DNA of 64,000 nucleotides, taken from NCBI GenBank assembly GCA_035578175.1, contig JAQMRL010000006.1, positions 61,358,501 through 61,422,500 of the forward strand, given 5' to 3'. This DNA is from Catonia carolina. Lineage: Eukaryota; Arthropoda; Insecta; Hemiptera; Achilidae. Below, in pieces: positions 12,201 through 19,410 of the stretch; positions within the stretch are counted from its first letter, which is position 1, and each line of letters begins with the position of its first letter. The position numbers were made by a program, and so were the translations under genes. The notes beneath the pieces were generated by a model. It did not search any database. It saw nothing but the letters and a program-made list of their open reading frames with translations, and was not told the origin of the DNA.

Positions 12201-15200
12201 TTATTACAACATCGTTTAATTTTGTTATTATGAAAGAATACTATTCAAGTGATTATTTTTAATTGCTTGAAAAATATCGATTTTGAACAATTTAGTTGTA
12301 CCACGACACATTACTCAATGAAAAGTGCATTTTTTGTATAATTTATAGTTAGGAGTAGATACTTTATTAAATTATTTGAAATTATCAAATTCATTGCTCA
12401 TATTAATAAATAGAACCATGATTTTTCACAAAAAAACAGTAAACTTTTGTTTCAAAAACAGCCAAGTCCTCGAATGAGTTTGAGTTTCAAAACCACATTC
12501 AAAAGAAAAAGTAGTTTTCCTAGATTGACATATTATAGTAGTTTTAGTAGTTATATAGTAGTTTTGAAAAGATTTATTATATTTATACACATTAATGTGA
12601 GATTTAATACTAATAATTTGAACTATTATCAAGACGGTAGATACTGTAGTTAAATTTAAACAGTTTTTTTGCTTTCTTGAAAAATTTTATGAAATGGATA
12701 TGACTGATTTTGATACTAGACCCCTCATATATGTATTTCTGATTTGATTTCTTTATACTTGGTTTAGAAGAAATTTTTTTAAATTTGATTTTACAATCAA
12801 AATTGGTTAAAAAAGCGTAAAATTTCATGCTGGTAAAAGATTTTCAAAAAAATTATCATAGGTGGTTTCCTACTCTATTTATATTTAGTAACCGGCCCAT
12901 TAGTGAAGTGGCTAGTGTAACTAACTTCTATGCTAAGGCTAACGAGTTCGATTCCCGGTCAGGTCTGGTATTTTTACATCTTTATATCACCTCATATCAT
13001 TACATAATCACAAACCAATACTTATGTTGTGATCACAAAAAAATTTGTCATTAAACTTTAAAGTTAATTGTGCTATATTTAAAAAAACAACTGATTATAT
13101 TGGTTTCTTATATAAATCTTTTATAACAGTTAAACACTAAATAATAGAATAATAATTATCTTCAATTATCTGAAAATTAAATAAATTATAATATTTTCAA
13201 TGACATTTCCATCATCTCGTTCAAGATAATTTCATAACAAATTACTGAAATGTCATTGACTATAGAATGCATTCAATTTAATTCAGAATTATTTTAATTG
13301 TTTAATAATTTGTTATTTAATAATAAAAAATACAAATCATATACAAAATTCAACTGGAAATAAATCCATAAAATTATTCTCCTTAAATCAAATAATTTCA
13401 AAATTAATGATGAAAAAATCATCTTAACTTTTAAATAGACAATTTACAACGTTTAGATCCAAGATAATGCGAAAACATTGAGAAGACTATAATGAAAACA
13501 TTCAAAAGATCTTTTTTGAAGATAGGAATATATAATAACCTTTTTCTTGTCACAGGAACTGTATAATATTATTAACAACCATCTAATTTGATTTCTGGTA
13601 TTTGCTGTATTTTTGATGTGGATTAGGCATAAGTTTGAACAGGGACTACAATTAGTTTCTTCACAAACAGCTATTAGCTGGTCATCATACAAAGTAACTT
13701 TCCCAAATGGTGTGACTTAACAAATAATAGCAACTTTCTACCAGCTGACTGATTGGGCTGGCCTGAAGGCCAAAATATAATAACTAACACAAGAATAAGT
13801 TCAAGAAAAGGTGTTTTGATGTGAATCCTCCATTCAATATATACACACCAGTTATTACTTATTCATCCATGATATCCATTTATTCATCAGTTATTATATT
13901 TTGGTGAACAAATTGTAGATTTTTCTGAAGTAAAAACATTATTGACGCATTTATTCCTTTGTTTCAGTGTATGGTCGCTTGCATGCTCGAAGACCACGGA
14001 GTTGTAAGTTATTAAAAAATTAAAATTTTACATTATTTTTAAAATTTTAATTATTCATCTTTATTCTATTCCAAGGTTTATTTTAACGAGTTTTCTGGTG
14101 AAAAAAATACAATGAATTCTTATAATTAAGTGTTGTTGTTGATTAGGTCATAAGCCGAAAGGCTAGTTTGAAACCTGCAGAGGTTATAATCAGTAAAACG
14201 AGGAGTGAGGTTGTATACCAGGGCCTTCCTCACTGAGTGGAAAAGTAGGCTTATCAGCATGCCTGGCCCTACGAAAAGCACATATTTTTCATTCTGCAAA
14301 TGACACCTTCACTTCATTCACCACAGGGTCTGGCTGTATAGTGAAATTCATTACTTTCGGAGGAGAAAACTCTGATTAGTGTCTTTTCCACCTCTACCTC
14401 TTCTATTCTTAAATGATTTAGTCATTTAATTGGCTGACCATGTGATAAGAAACAGAACTATTTATTTTAGCCCTGCAACGAACAGATTGAGTGTAAACAA
14501 TTTGACACTCCACCTGTCTGTTATGGGCAGTAATATATTCAGTATGTTGTTAAAAGTTTACTGAGAAATGTGCAACTTTGAAATTTAATAACTAAGTAGG
14601 ATTTCTTTAGATGAAACCATAAAATTTTCATATTTTTAATTGATTTATTCTTCTGCAGTAAGTTGTAACATAACTGGTAACTAATATTTCATTTTGATAC
14701 CAGGACTAAAAGGAGGACTACTGTTATTAACATTTGATTGTTGGTGTGTTGTTTCAACCGCTGAAAGTCTGGTTTGAACCTCTAGAGGCGCTAGAAAGTA
14801 AAACTAGGAGTGAGGTGGTTTACTATTACAGGGGGTCCTCAACTTACGAACATAATGCGTACCGGCCGAGTGTTCGCAAGTCGAATTGTTCGTAAGTCGG
14901 AATACACGTCAGTAGATTTCGTAGCGGACATAAGGTTTCGTAGCGACCTAATTGCTTTTCATAACGTACAAAAACTAGCATACTTAGTGAAATTGTAATC
15001 AGCAACTAAATAAAGATAAAATCTGTTAAACTATTTTATTCGTTTTTAATAAGTACTATTTATAGTAACTTAATACATACTGTATGTTGTATATACTTTT
15101 AGCAACTGAATACACTGTTAACACATAAATACATTGAATACTTTTTACAGAAAGAAAAGACCATTAAAAATTAAAAATGGCAAAAACATGAAATAAAAAG

Positions 15201-16823
15201 TAAATATTTTCATAAAAATTTAAAACATATTGAAGATGGTTTTACAATATTTACAGCTTTAGCTTTGTTTGAAAAAAGTTTTGAATGGATGTTTGAACTG
15301 TTACAAGTTTCTTTTCTTCCAAAAGAATTTTGTAACACATGACAGCTCTAAACTCATTGACCGCTCTAAACATTGTTTGGAAACTTGTTGTAATTAGCCT
15401 ATATTCCAAATAATATCAAGTGATAAAAAAAATAGTTTCTGGCGTTCGTATCTCCGGATGTTCGTAAGTTGAATGTTCGTAAGTCGAGGACCCACTGTAC
15501 CTTCTTCACTAACTGAAGAAGTATGCTTATCAGCATGCCAGCCCTTCACTTCATCATTACAGAGTATGGTTGTATAGTGAAATTCATTACTCTCAGAGGA
15601 GATAACACTGACTAGTGTCTTTTATTAGACCTCTACCTTCTTCTGTTCCTAAATGTTTCAGTCATATAATTAGTTGACCACGTCATAAGAAACAGAAATA
15701 TTTTTGTAGCCCTGGAACTAGCAGATCAAGTGCAAATAATTTAACACTCCAACTTCCTGTTATGAGCAAATAAATTTTTTATGATTATTTAATTATTTCT
15801 TTATTAATCAATGTCGGCCAATTTACTAAGTAATAGAAGTAAGTTTACAGACCTAGCAGAAATATCACTGCCCTTCACCAGTTACTAATATGAAAAATCA
15901 TTAATATAAATGTAATTTGTTCCAGATTAAAGATGGTGCTTTGAGCAAAGAAGGTGCAATTGCAGTCGCAGAAAAGATACATGCAAATAATCCTGAAAAC
16001 TTGGAAAAACAAAAGGTTTTAATTGACACTTGTGTTAAGGAAGGTAAGAACTGCAAAATTTTAATTTAGTTGTTTAATATCGTTTTAATATTACAAATTG
16101 GTAGCTTACCAGTGTTGGCTAATAATGAACAACAGTCAACCTTAAAAAAAAATATATTTTCTATTTGTTTATTTTCACTGAATTTATTATTTCAAATAAG
16201 TTCATTATTTAAAGAAGTGTTACGTAGTAAATATTTAAGAAGACAAACTCCATTGAGTAGTGGTTAAGGTGTTAGATTTTTTTTGTTTTGTTGATTAATC
16301 AATTTATTAATTTTCCTGTTACTTTACACAAATCATTACAAAAATCCTGAATTTACAACTTAATATCTAAATTTATTTACGTATATCATGTTTTGTGATG
16401 GGAGAATTAATCTATTGAACTATGGTTTCCCTTGTTCAATGGTAGATCAATTTAATGGATCTGTGTCCATTTTTCTGCTACTTCTACTTCTACAGTCATA
16501 ATTATACTTAATCATTAATAAACCTATGCGTAGTACCAACTTATAGTATCCAACTTATATACCAATGGAGCTAATAAGAGAGCTATCAAAATATTATGCT
16601 ATAATATATGTTTATGCAAAAACAAATCCACAATATAAATAACAAATCTGGGATCTGTAAATGAACTCACAGGATTACTAGTTTACAATTGTTTCAAATT
16701 GTTTACAAATGTTTTTTAATATTTTCAGTTGGAGTAGAACCTGGTGACAGATGCGAGATCGCTTTCAAGATTATCGAATGCTGGAATAACAATGGTGGTG
16801 AAGGAATTAAATTTGATTTCTAA
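248..16823 (+). CDS. Odorant-binding protein, classic six-cysteine type (OBP gene 1; six coding exons)
   Basis: Coding exons are 248-304, 6890-6959, 9896-9948, 13968-14003, 15926-16043 and 16729-16823 (stop TAA), giving 142 residues. All introns are GT-AG with phases 0,1,0,0,1. Exon 1 is a hydrophobic signal peptide (MNSLVVYISTLLVIVSYGT), with cleavage probably near the exon 1/2 junction. The mature part has the OBP cysteine pattern: C1 in FQKCKEQ, C2-X3-C3 in CMVAC, C4 in DTCVKE, C5 and C6 in CEIAFKIIEC. Spacing is X26, X3, X42, X11, X8, which fits classic insect OBPs (PBP/GOBP fold, six helices, three disulfides). Family knowledge: these are small secreted carriers of hydrophobic odorants or pheromones, found in sensillum lymph or other secretions. 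The ligand cannot be told. This is the most diverged of the three genes (exon 5 and C-terminus EGIKFDF). Its introns are enlarged by transposons. Confidence 0.93.
368..1135 (+). repeat. Tandem array, about 7 units of ~100 bp, in the end of a GGCAAGAGAAAGT-family element
   Basis: The motif TTTTCGTGTCGATTTTTCGA and close variants recurs near 416, 519, 617, 718, 817, 917 and 1017, about 100 bp apart. Each unit also carries TTTCCTGTAAGAATAAATA-like and CAGGAAAGGAAA-like blocks. Alternate units resemble each other more, hinting at a ~200-bp higher-order unit. The unit is the subterminal block of the element family seen complete at 20404-21275. Short open frames here are by-products of the repeat. 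Confidence 0.85.
1136..2180 (+). mobile_element. Internal part of a GGCAAGAGAAAGT-family element, split by a pogo-like MITE
   Basis: Segments 1200-1550 and 2003-2170 match consecutive parts of the family as seen at 20480-21130: GACGAACATTTCGTC-like, GCTCCTACGATTTTTAAA and CTACAGAGCCTAGTTTAGCG blocks in that order. The break at 1553-2000 is a separate insertion. No protein is encoded. Confidence 0.7.
1553..2000. mobile_element. pogo/Tigger-like MITE (448 bp) with TA target duplication
   Basis: The ends are inverted repeats: CAGTAGAACCCCGTTAATTC at the left and GAATTATCGGGATTCTACTG at the right. TA dinucleotides flank both sides (1551-1552 and 2001-2002). A CAGT-type terminus plus TA duplication is typical of the pogo branch of Tc1/mariner. 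There is no transposase inside, so it is non-autonomous. Confidence 0.8.
2335..2460 (-). mobile_element. LINE family A, 3'-end fragment
   Basis: It matches the 3' ends of the LINE copies at 9385-9650 and 34880-35425 on the same strand (GTTTTTGGAGG, CACAGTAGGCCTTTCTTCTTTC and TCCGTTCA blocks). It is short and decayed, with no intact frame. Confidence 0.5.
2776..3005 (-). mobile_element. SINE-A copy, left part (split by the LTR retrotransposon)
   Basis: Minus-orientation SINE-A; it resumes at 6060-6259 after the LTR element. ATTTTTCCTG at 2766-2775 and 6260-6269 is its probable 10-bp target-site duplication. Confidence 0.8.
3006..3157 (-). repeat. 3' LTR of the Ty3/Gypsy element
   Basis: 152 bp, identical to 5908-6059. 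On the minus strand it starts TGTTAACATATG and ends CTACA. Confidence 0.95.
3158..3168 (-). other. Polypurine tract of the Ty3/Gypsy element
   Basis: AGAAGAGGAGG on the minus strand directly abuts the 3' LTR and overlaps the pol stop codon (TAG at 3167-3169). This is the usual place for plus-strand priming. Confidence 0.75.
3167..5350 (-). CDS. Ty3/Gypsy Pol polyprotein, N-terminally truncated (RT-RNase H-integrase)
   Basis: An open frame of 727 residues without internal stops. Reverse transcriptase palm is near residues 1-130, starting mid-domain at KIFCTLDIRNAYL, with the active-site FFDD near 75. RNase H is near 215-330 (LILATDASPVGLGAVLS, TDHKPL). The integrase zinc-binding region lies near 430-470 (H-x3-H ... 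C-x2-C). The integrase core is near 490-600, with catalytic D in HMDFLGP, D in SDNGRQF and E in NGQAERY all present. Protease and the first RT motifs are absent, so it cannot be a complete polymerase. The upstream gag frame ends where this one begins, one frame away. It is retrotransposon-derived, not a host gene. Confidence 0.93.
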   Translation of the reverse strand: MAKMHGGKIFCTLDIRNAYLHLEMDEDSAVMQTISTHKGLFKVNRLMFGVKVAPLVWQRFMDKTLNNLEGVQCFFDDIIVQGSNREQLFCRLEQVFERLKINDLRLNREKCKFFQSKIEYLGHMIDSEGLHKSDNKIQSILKCKRPENISELRTFLGLANYYNKFIKDLATLLHPLNQLLQKGNKFNWSLSCERNFQKIKDIISSDDVLVHFDPNLPLILATDASPVGLGAVLSHRHSDGTDRPIAFASRSLTKAEQRYSQIDKEALGIYWGLKKFFPFCYGRKFTLITDHKPLVSIFNPRKTLPTISATRIFNYAHFLSGFDYDIEYRRTAHHSNADYLSRFPTEVVQQDVVDDLSRYQINQLETLNISSTIVARETLKDTVLGPILQALKSGQSVEQYGFHDNELSIQDDCVMKGWRVMIPRSLRSHVLQELHVAHLGGIKMKTLARNFCWWTSMDKDIEALVAECRQCIEKRNNPRKTIHPWEPPSNPWERVHMDFLGPTDGQQYLILVDAFSKWVEVIQTRTTTSTWTIQELRRIFSTFGFPHILVSDNGRQFVSQEFKNFMNECGIIHRKSAPYHPNSNGQAERYVQTVKRALRSMEGEKGSLQNKIQKLLMQLRQSPNATGTSAYHLMFGRSVRTSLSIIVPTLETTKYREKGLQVGINRNFKVGDKVQAREYVNGSTKWHLGHITAKHGHVMYTVHLDDGRIVKRHIDQLILRKVPHHSK
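5350..5907 (-). CDS. Ty3/Gypsy Gag-like protein, C-terminally truncated
   Basis: 185 residues. The N-terminal half is charged and probably coiled-coil (KKRKLLELRLNKLKDELPK). The second half resembles retrotransposon Gag capsid-like domains: FQNFTRRFENYIQ, then FLQAITPQIHEQLYDI, then TYEELTK. No CCHC zinc knuckle is seen; the frame stops right at the deletion that joins it to mid-RT. The start ATG directly abuts the 5' LTR, and its TGGCGACG overlaps the presumed primer-binding site. Family assignment rests on motif resemblance and on position in the element. Confidence 0.75.
   Translation of the reverse strand: MATRKKDIEQYMKKRKLLELRLNKLKDELPKCENSHEICTVYTDKLSTIWSEIEDTQSNIELSTNSIENELEVRWHLEGIYEEIWIFLEAEKKKYNTSTAMAVSVLSQNGPNISFQPYTQEESFQNFTRRFENYIQIRGNVSPKVKVELFLQAITPQIHEQLYDICIPDDPHNKTYEELTKTMRI
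5896..5907 (-). other. Presumed tRNA primer-binding site overlapping the gag start codon
   Basis: On the minus strand the LTR ends in CA and is followed by ATGGCGACGAGG. TGG directly after an LTR is the usual start of a primer-binding site complementary to a tRNA CCA end. The TG of the gag ATG is part of it. The tRNA identity is not established. Confidence 0.5.
5908..6059 (-). repeat. 5' LTR of the Ty3/Gypsy element
   Basis: 152 bp, identical to 3006-3157. The flanking CTTTC at 6060-6064 is the target-site duplication. Confidence 0.95.
6060..6259 (-). mobile_element. SINE-A copy, right part (split by the LTR retrotransposon)
   Basis: It continues the minus-orientation copy that begins at 2776 and ends at the head sequence (AACACTCCACCTGC ... 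TTATGGGC). The 10-bp ATTTTTCCTG repeat follows at 6260. Confidence 0.8.
6270..6655 (+). mobile_element. SINE-A copy
   Basis: Plus-orientation copy lying head-to-head with the previous one. It runs from GCAGGTGGAGTG to CTGTTGACCTAAACAACAA. It holds a degenerate version of the family open frame (6441-6644, frameshifted at the end). Confidence 0.85.
7022..7990. mobile_element. Cluster of three SINE-A copies
   Basis: Two plus copies lie tail-to-head (7022-7395 and 7396-7768). A partial minus copy follows (7770-7990). The second plus copy starts directly after the (CAA)n tail of the first, which suggests insertion into the tail. All three are diverged. Confidence 0.8.
8175..8572 (+). mobile_element. 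SINE-A reference copy (398 bp) with 10-bp target duplication
   Basis: GAATGCCAAG flanks both ends (8165-8174 and 8573-8582). The 5' end CTGCCCATAACAGACAG can form a short hairpin. The 3' end has a CAGCC-TTTC-GGCTG hairpin followed by GACCTAAACAACAACAAC. A stem-loop plus short-repeat tail and ~10-bp target duplications point to LINE-driven retroposition. No standard tRNA A/B box pair was recognised in the head. Residues 1-84 of the frame at 8336-8590 are open, but this is probably not a gene. Confidence 0.85.
8583..9116. other. AT-rich intron 2 sequence of OBP gene 1, nothing recognised
   Basis: Low-complexity AT-rich DNA with no coding frame or repeat family that I could place. Confidence 0.6.
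9117..9380 (-). mobile_element. SINE-B copy (tRNA-derived)
   Basis: Reverse copy of the family described at 39986-40300. It reads from the tail (GTGTACATTGCAATCTG) to the head (CTAGACCAACCC). Confidence 0.8.
9385..9650 (-). mobile_element. LINE family A, 3'-end fragment
   Basis: Reverse-strand sequence matching 34880-35250 and the coding end at 22371-22748 (TGACTTCCTTAAAC, GTCTGAATTTGGTTCAGTT). It is the decayed reverse transcriptase C-terminus and 3' UTR. Confidence 0.65.
10002..10591. mobile_element. TIR element (~590 bp) in intron 3 of OBP gene 1
   Basis: Inverted termini of about 40 bp: ATATGAGAGTCGGAATCCG at the left is matched by the reverse complement of CTTTCCACCTCGCATATG at the right, and both include a CGAAAAGAGACCTCTTGTCG-like core. 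No transposase frame; probably a MITE. The superfamily is not identified. Confidence 0.6.
10592..11905. other. Intron 3 sequence of OBP gene 1, mostly unassigned
   Basis: A potential long hairpin made of TGTGTATTTTACATAC and its complement lies at 10845-10915. A slightly GC-richer patch at 10960-11110 has no recognised gene. The rest is AT-rich and unassigned. Confidence 0.5.
11906..12727. mobile_element. TIR element (822 bp) with TA target duplication
   Basis: The left end TGAGGGGGTCTAGTATCAAA is repeated inverted at the right end (TTTTGATACTAGACCCCTCA). Homology continues through a CAGCCACATCCA-like block, giving termini of about 38 bp. TA flanks both sides (11904-11905 and 12728-12729), suggesting Tc1/mariner-type integration. 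Short frames inside on both strands match no known protein. Confidence 0.65.
12890..13040 (+). mobile_element. SINE-D copy (tRNA-derived)
   Basis: An A-box-like TAGTGAAGTGGCTAGTG and a B-box GAGTTCGATTCCCGG lie about 45 bp apart, followed by GGTCTGGTATTTTTACATC. The same layout is found at 17190-17370 and, reversed, at 58390-58545. It extends past a tRNA body, so it is a SINE rather than a tRNA gene. Confidence 0.7.
13041..13769. other. AT-rich intron 3 sequence of OBP gene 1
   Basis: A short hairpin unit (CAATGACATTTC ... GAAATGTCATTG) lies at 13198-13260. A 79-codon reverse frame at 13453-13692 has no recognised motif and is not called as a gene. Confidence 0.5.
13770..13904. mobile_element. 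Small MITE-like element with 16-bp inverted ends
   Basis: CCAAAATATAATAACT at 13770-13785 is repeated inverted at 13889-13904. The element is 135 bp, 63 bp upstream of exon 4 of OBP gene 1. No clear target duplication was seen. Confidence 0.5.
14132..14530 (-). mobile_element. SINE-A copy
   Basis: Full-length minus copy from the tail (GTTGTTGTTGATTAGGTCA) to the head (CCTGTCTGTTATGGGCAG), of the TCTGTT...GCAGGGCTAAAATAAATAG subfamily. Confidence 0.85.
14737..15769 (-). mobile_element. SINE-A copy, interrupted by a Tigger-like MITE
   Basis: The SINE-A parts are 14737-14828 and 15500-15769. The insertion falls in the TTTACCATTGCCTTC block, and joining the two parts restores the family order. 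Confidence 0.8.
14829..15497. mobile_element. Tigger/pogo-like MITE (669 bp) with TA target duplication
   Basis: The left end CAGGGGGTCCTCAACTTACG and the right end CGTAAGTCGAGGACCCACTG are inverted repeats. TA flanks both sides (14827-14828 and 15498-15499). Several further GTTCGTAAGTCGAA copies lie subterminally. No transposase, so non-autonomous. Intron 4 of OBP gene 1. Confidence 0.85.
16044..16728. other. Intron 5 of OBP gene 1, no element recognised
   Basis: AT-rich sequence between exons 5 and 6. The 65-codon frame inside it shows no domain. Confidence 0.6.
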
Positions 16824-16828
16824 TTATG

Positions 16829-16834
16829 AATAAA
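16829..16834 (+). terminator. Candidate poly(A) signal of OBP gene 1
   Basis: AATAAA begins six bases after the TAA stop. If used, the 3' UTR would be only about 25-35 nt. No better AATAAA follows in the next ~150 bp. Confidence 0.5.
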
Positions 16835-17008
16835 ACCGAAACGACAAGACATTGTTTGAAATACCTAACTCAAATTACTATTGTTTAAAATACTTTAATA
16901 TTTTTGTAAATTTTATTTTAGATATTAAAAATGAGTTATCATTAAAATTGTTATTTATTTTTCATGCAACTTAAAAAAAAATCTGTGATTTATCAATACA
17001 ATAACTCA

Positions 17009-17447
17009 CCAGGTTGGTCTAGTGGTAAAGTCATTGTCACAAGTCCGCTGTTTAACAGCCAATTTCGAAGATGAGGGTTCCATGGTTCCAATTCAAGTAA
17101 AGGTAGTTACTTTGAATATTGGATTTGAATACTAACTAGAAAGTGGTTACCTGTGTAGATTTATGGTTGGGGTTCAATTAACCACAATGCCGGCCGCATT
17201 GGCGTAGTTGGTAACATGATTGCCTCTCATCATGCGGTCTTGGGTTTGAATCCCATTCAGGCATGGCATATTTTCATACGTTACAAAAAATCATTTCATC
17301 CTTCACCGTCTGCATTAGAAGTAATTGCAGAACAGTCGAACATTAAACCAAAAAAAAAAAAAAAAAAATAACCACACTCTTTCAGGAATGGTTGGTCTGA
17401 ATCTGCATAAGACTACACCTCATTTACACATCATATATATACATATA
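17009..17447 (+). mobile_element. SINE-B copy with a SINE-D nested inside
   Basis: The SINE-B head GGTTGGTCTAGTGGTAAAG is at 17012. The element is split near 17190 and resumes at 17371 with TAACCACACTC. TAACCACA occurs on both sides of the insert and is its likely target duplication. Confidence 0.8.
17190..17370 (+). mobile_element. SINE-D copy with poly(A) tail
   Basis: Starts GCCGGCCGCATTGGCGTAG, has a B-box-like GGGTTTGAATCCC, then GGCATGGCATATTTTCATAC, and ends in about 18 A. It is the best-preserved SINE-D and is inserted in SINE-B. Confidence 0.8.
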
Positions 17448-17545
17448 GCATTATACGAATAGCATTATACATATAGCATTATAGCATTATACATAAGCAT
17501 TATATAGCATTATATACATATAGCATTATATATATACATATAGCA
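17440..17545. repeat. Microsatellite, TATAGCATTATACATA-type
   Basis: At least seven irregular repeats of AGCATTATA separated by CATATA runs, abutting the coding part of the following LINE remnant. Confidence 0.8.
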
Positions 17546-17950
17546 TTATACGGAAGTGAAACGTGGGTGATAGGGGCTGTAGAACGGAAGAGGATAGAAG
17601 CTTTTGAAATGTGGTGTTATAGGAAAATGTTAAAGATTAGGTGGGTGGACAAAATAAGTAATTTAGAGGTTCTTAGGCGAGTGGATGAAAAAAGAAGTAT
17701 ATGGAAGCATCTTACCAAAAGAAGGGATAGGCTAGTGGGGCATATCCTAAGACATCCAGGTATTGGGCTATCAATAATGGAGGGTAACATTGAGGGAGTA
17801 AATTGTAGAGGGAGGCAAAGATTAGAATATATAAAGCAAATTACAAAAGATGTAGGGTGTTACAGGTATGTAGAGATGAAATGACTTGCGCAAGATAGAA
17901 CAGGTTGGAGAACTGCATCAAACCAGTCGAGAGACTGATGACAAAAAAAA
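17535..17950 (+). pseudogene. Non-LTR retrotransposon (RTE-like) reverse transcriptase C-terminus, LINE family C
   Basis: The frame reads LYGSETWVIGAVERKRIEAF, then MWCYRKMLKIRWVDKISN, then HLTKRRDRLVGHILRHPG. These are the conserved motifs after the RT domain of endonuclease-reverse transcriptases (YGSE-W, EAFEMWCYRRMLKI, GHI-R). Stops appear near 17882. The tail ends in AGACTGATGACAAAAAAAAA and (TA)n. 5'-truncated and dead. Confidence 0.85.
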
Positions 17951-18334
17951 AATATATATATACATATGATCCTCATCTTATTGGGTCATGGGGTTGCTTG
18001 CTGTTCTTAAACAGATTGTAATGTACACACATTAGGGATAAAAAAATACATTAAAATTATTATTTATTTCTCAAGTAACCTAAAAAACATCTGACATTGG
18101 TAATCTCTAGTATAGTGGTTTGCATTGTTTGAATAAGCTTAGAATGTGGAAGGCCTCAATCTGATTCCCTAAAATTGTCTGGTAAATCTGAACGTAAGAA
18201 AATCCACAAAAAAGATGTTCAACAACCAAATGTGATGACTATTAATGACCAAACAGAGTAAGGCGATTTTGTTTGTTTAGGTCAACAGCGATAACACTTT
18301 CAGATAAACACCTCATAGAAGTTTACTTCTACTT

Positions 18335-18718
18335 GTTATTTCGGTCATCAGCTGAAAGGCTAGTTTGAACCTCTAGAGGCTTTACTAAGTAAAGCGAGGA
18401 GTGAGATGGTTTACCTTGCTTTCCTAACCTAGTAGAAATGTATGCTTATCAGCATGTCAAGGCCCTCTGAAAAGAATTTACTTTCCACACTGCAAATGAT
18501 ACCTTCACTTCATACACCACAGGGTCTGGCTGTATATCGAAATTCATTACTCTCAGAAGAGATAACAGCTGTTACTAGTGACACCTCTACCTCTTCTGTT
18601 TTTAAACACTTCAGTCATATAATTTGCTGACCATATGATAAGAAACAGAACTATTTTTTGTAGCCTTGGAACTAACAGATCAAGTGCTAATAATGTAACT
18701 CTCCACCTGCCCGTTAAA
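18335..18718 (-). mobile_element. SINE-A copy
   Basis: Minus copy with all blocks in order (TCATCAGCTGAAAGG ... CTCCACCTGCCCGTTA). A stray tail-like fragment (GTTTGTTTAGGTCAACAG) lies just upstream at 18270-18290. Confidence 0.8.
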
Positions 18719-18831
18719 AGGCCAAGATAAAACTGTATGAATAATTACAATGTTAATTTCAAACTTTTTTTTTCTACAGTAGGGATATTAGATGACCACT
18801 AAGAATTAGATTGGTTCACTGTTATTTGCCC

Positions 18832-19150
18832 CAACAGGTTGGTCTAGGGGTAAATTCATGACTATAAGCCAGCTGTTTAACAGCTGATTTTCAGAAACGA
18901 AGTTTTCCGGTTCAAATCCTAGTAAAGTTACTTTTATACAGATTTGAAACTATATAATGGTTACTGGTGTACTTTGATGGTTGGGTTTTAATTAACCATA
19001 CTCTCTCAGGATTGGTCAGCCAGAGTCTGTAGAAGACTAAACTTCATTTACACGTCATACATGTCATCCTCAGCTCAATGGGTCATGGGGTTGCTTATTG
19101 TTCTGAATTGAGCAGATTGCAACATACACACATTAGGAACAAAAAAAAGT
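18832..19150 (+). mobile_element. SINE-B copy (tRNA-derived)
   Basis: Head CAGGTTGGTCTAGGGGTAAA, B box GGTTCAAATCC, and conserved tail GGGTCATGGGGTTGCTTATTG ... CAACATACACACATTAGG. Full length. Confidence 0.88.
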
Positions 19151-19410
19151 GTTCTCGGTGTTTCGATGAAGTGGAGGCTTGAACTCTGGACCAGAATAAG
19201 ATAACAGACTCGAGACCTTCGCGATGGGCTTCTTTAAGCGATTGCTGCAGATATCGTTGACAGACAGAATGACAAACGCAGAAGTACTGAAGAAGTTAAA
19301 TAAAAAGATGGACTGCTATGATATAAAATCGGTTACCCTTTTGCGTTGAGCAGTCGACAAAATTTAATAGTATTGGTAGTAGCCAACACTTTCAGAGGAC
19401 AAGGAAACTG

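Noticed and set aside
12900..12970. tRNA gene
   Set aside because: A- and B-box-like blocks are present, but the sequence belongs to SINE-D, recurs with the same extra tail at 17190 and 58400, and lacks a complete cloverleaf by eye. The same reasoning excludes SINE-B and SINE-C copies as tRNA genes.
13453..13692. Reverse 79-codon cysteine-containing frame in intron 3 of OBP gene 1
   Set aside because: No recognisable domain, no signal peptide, no splice partners; probably chance.
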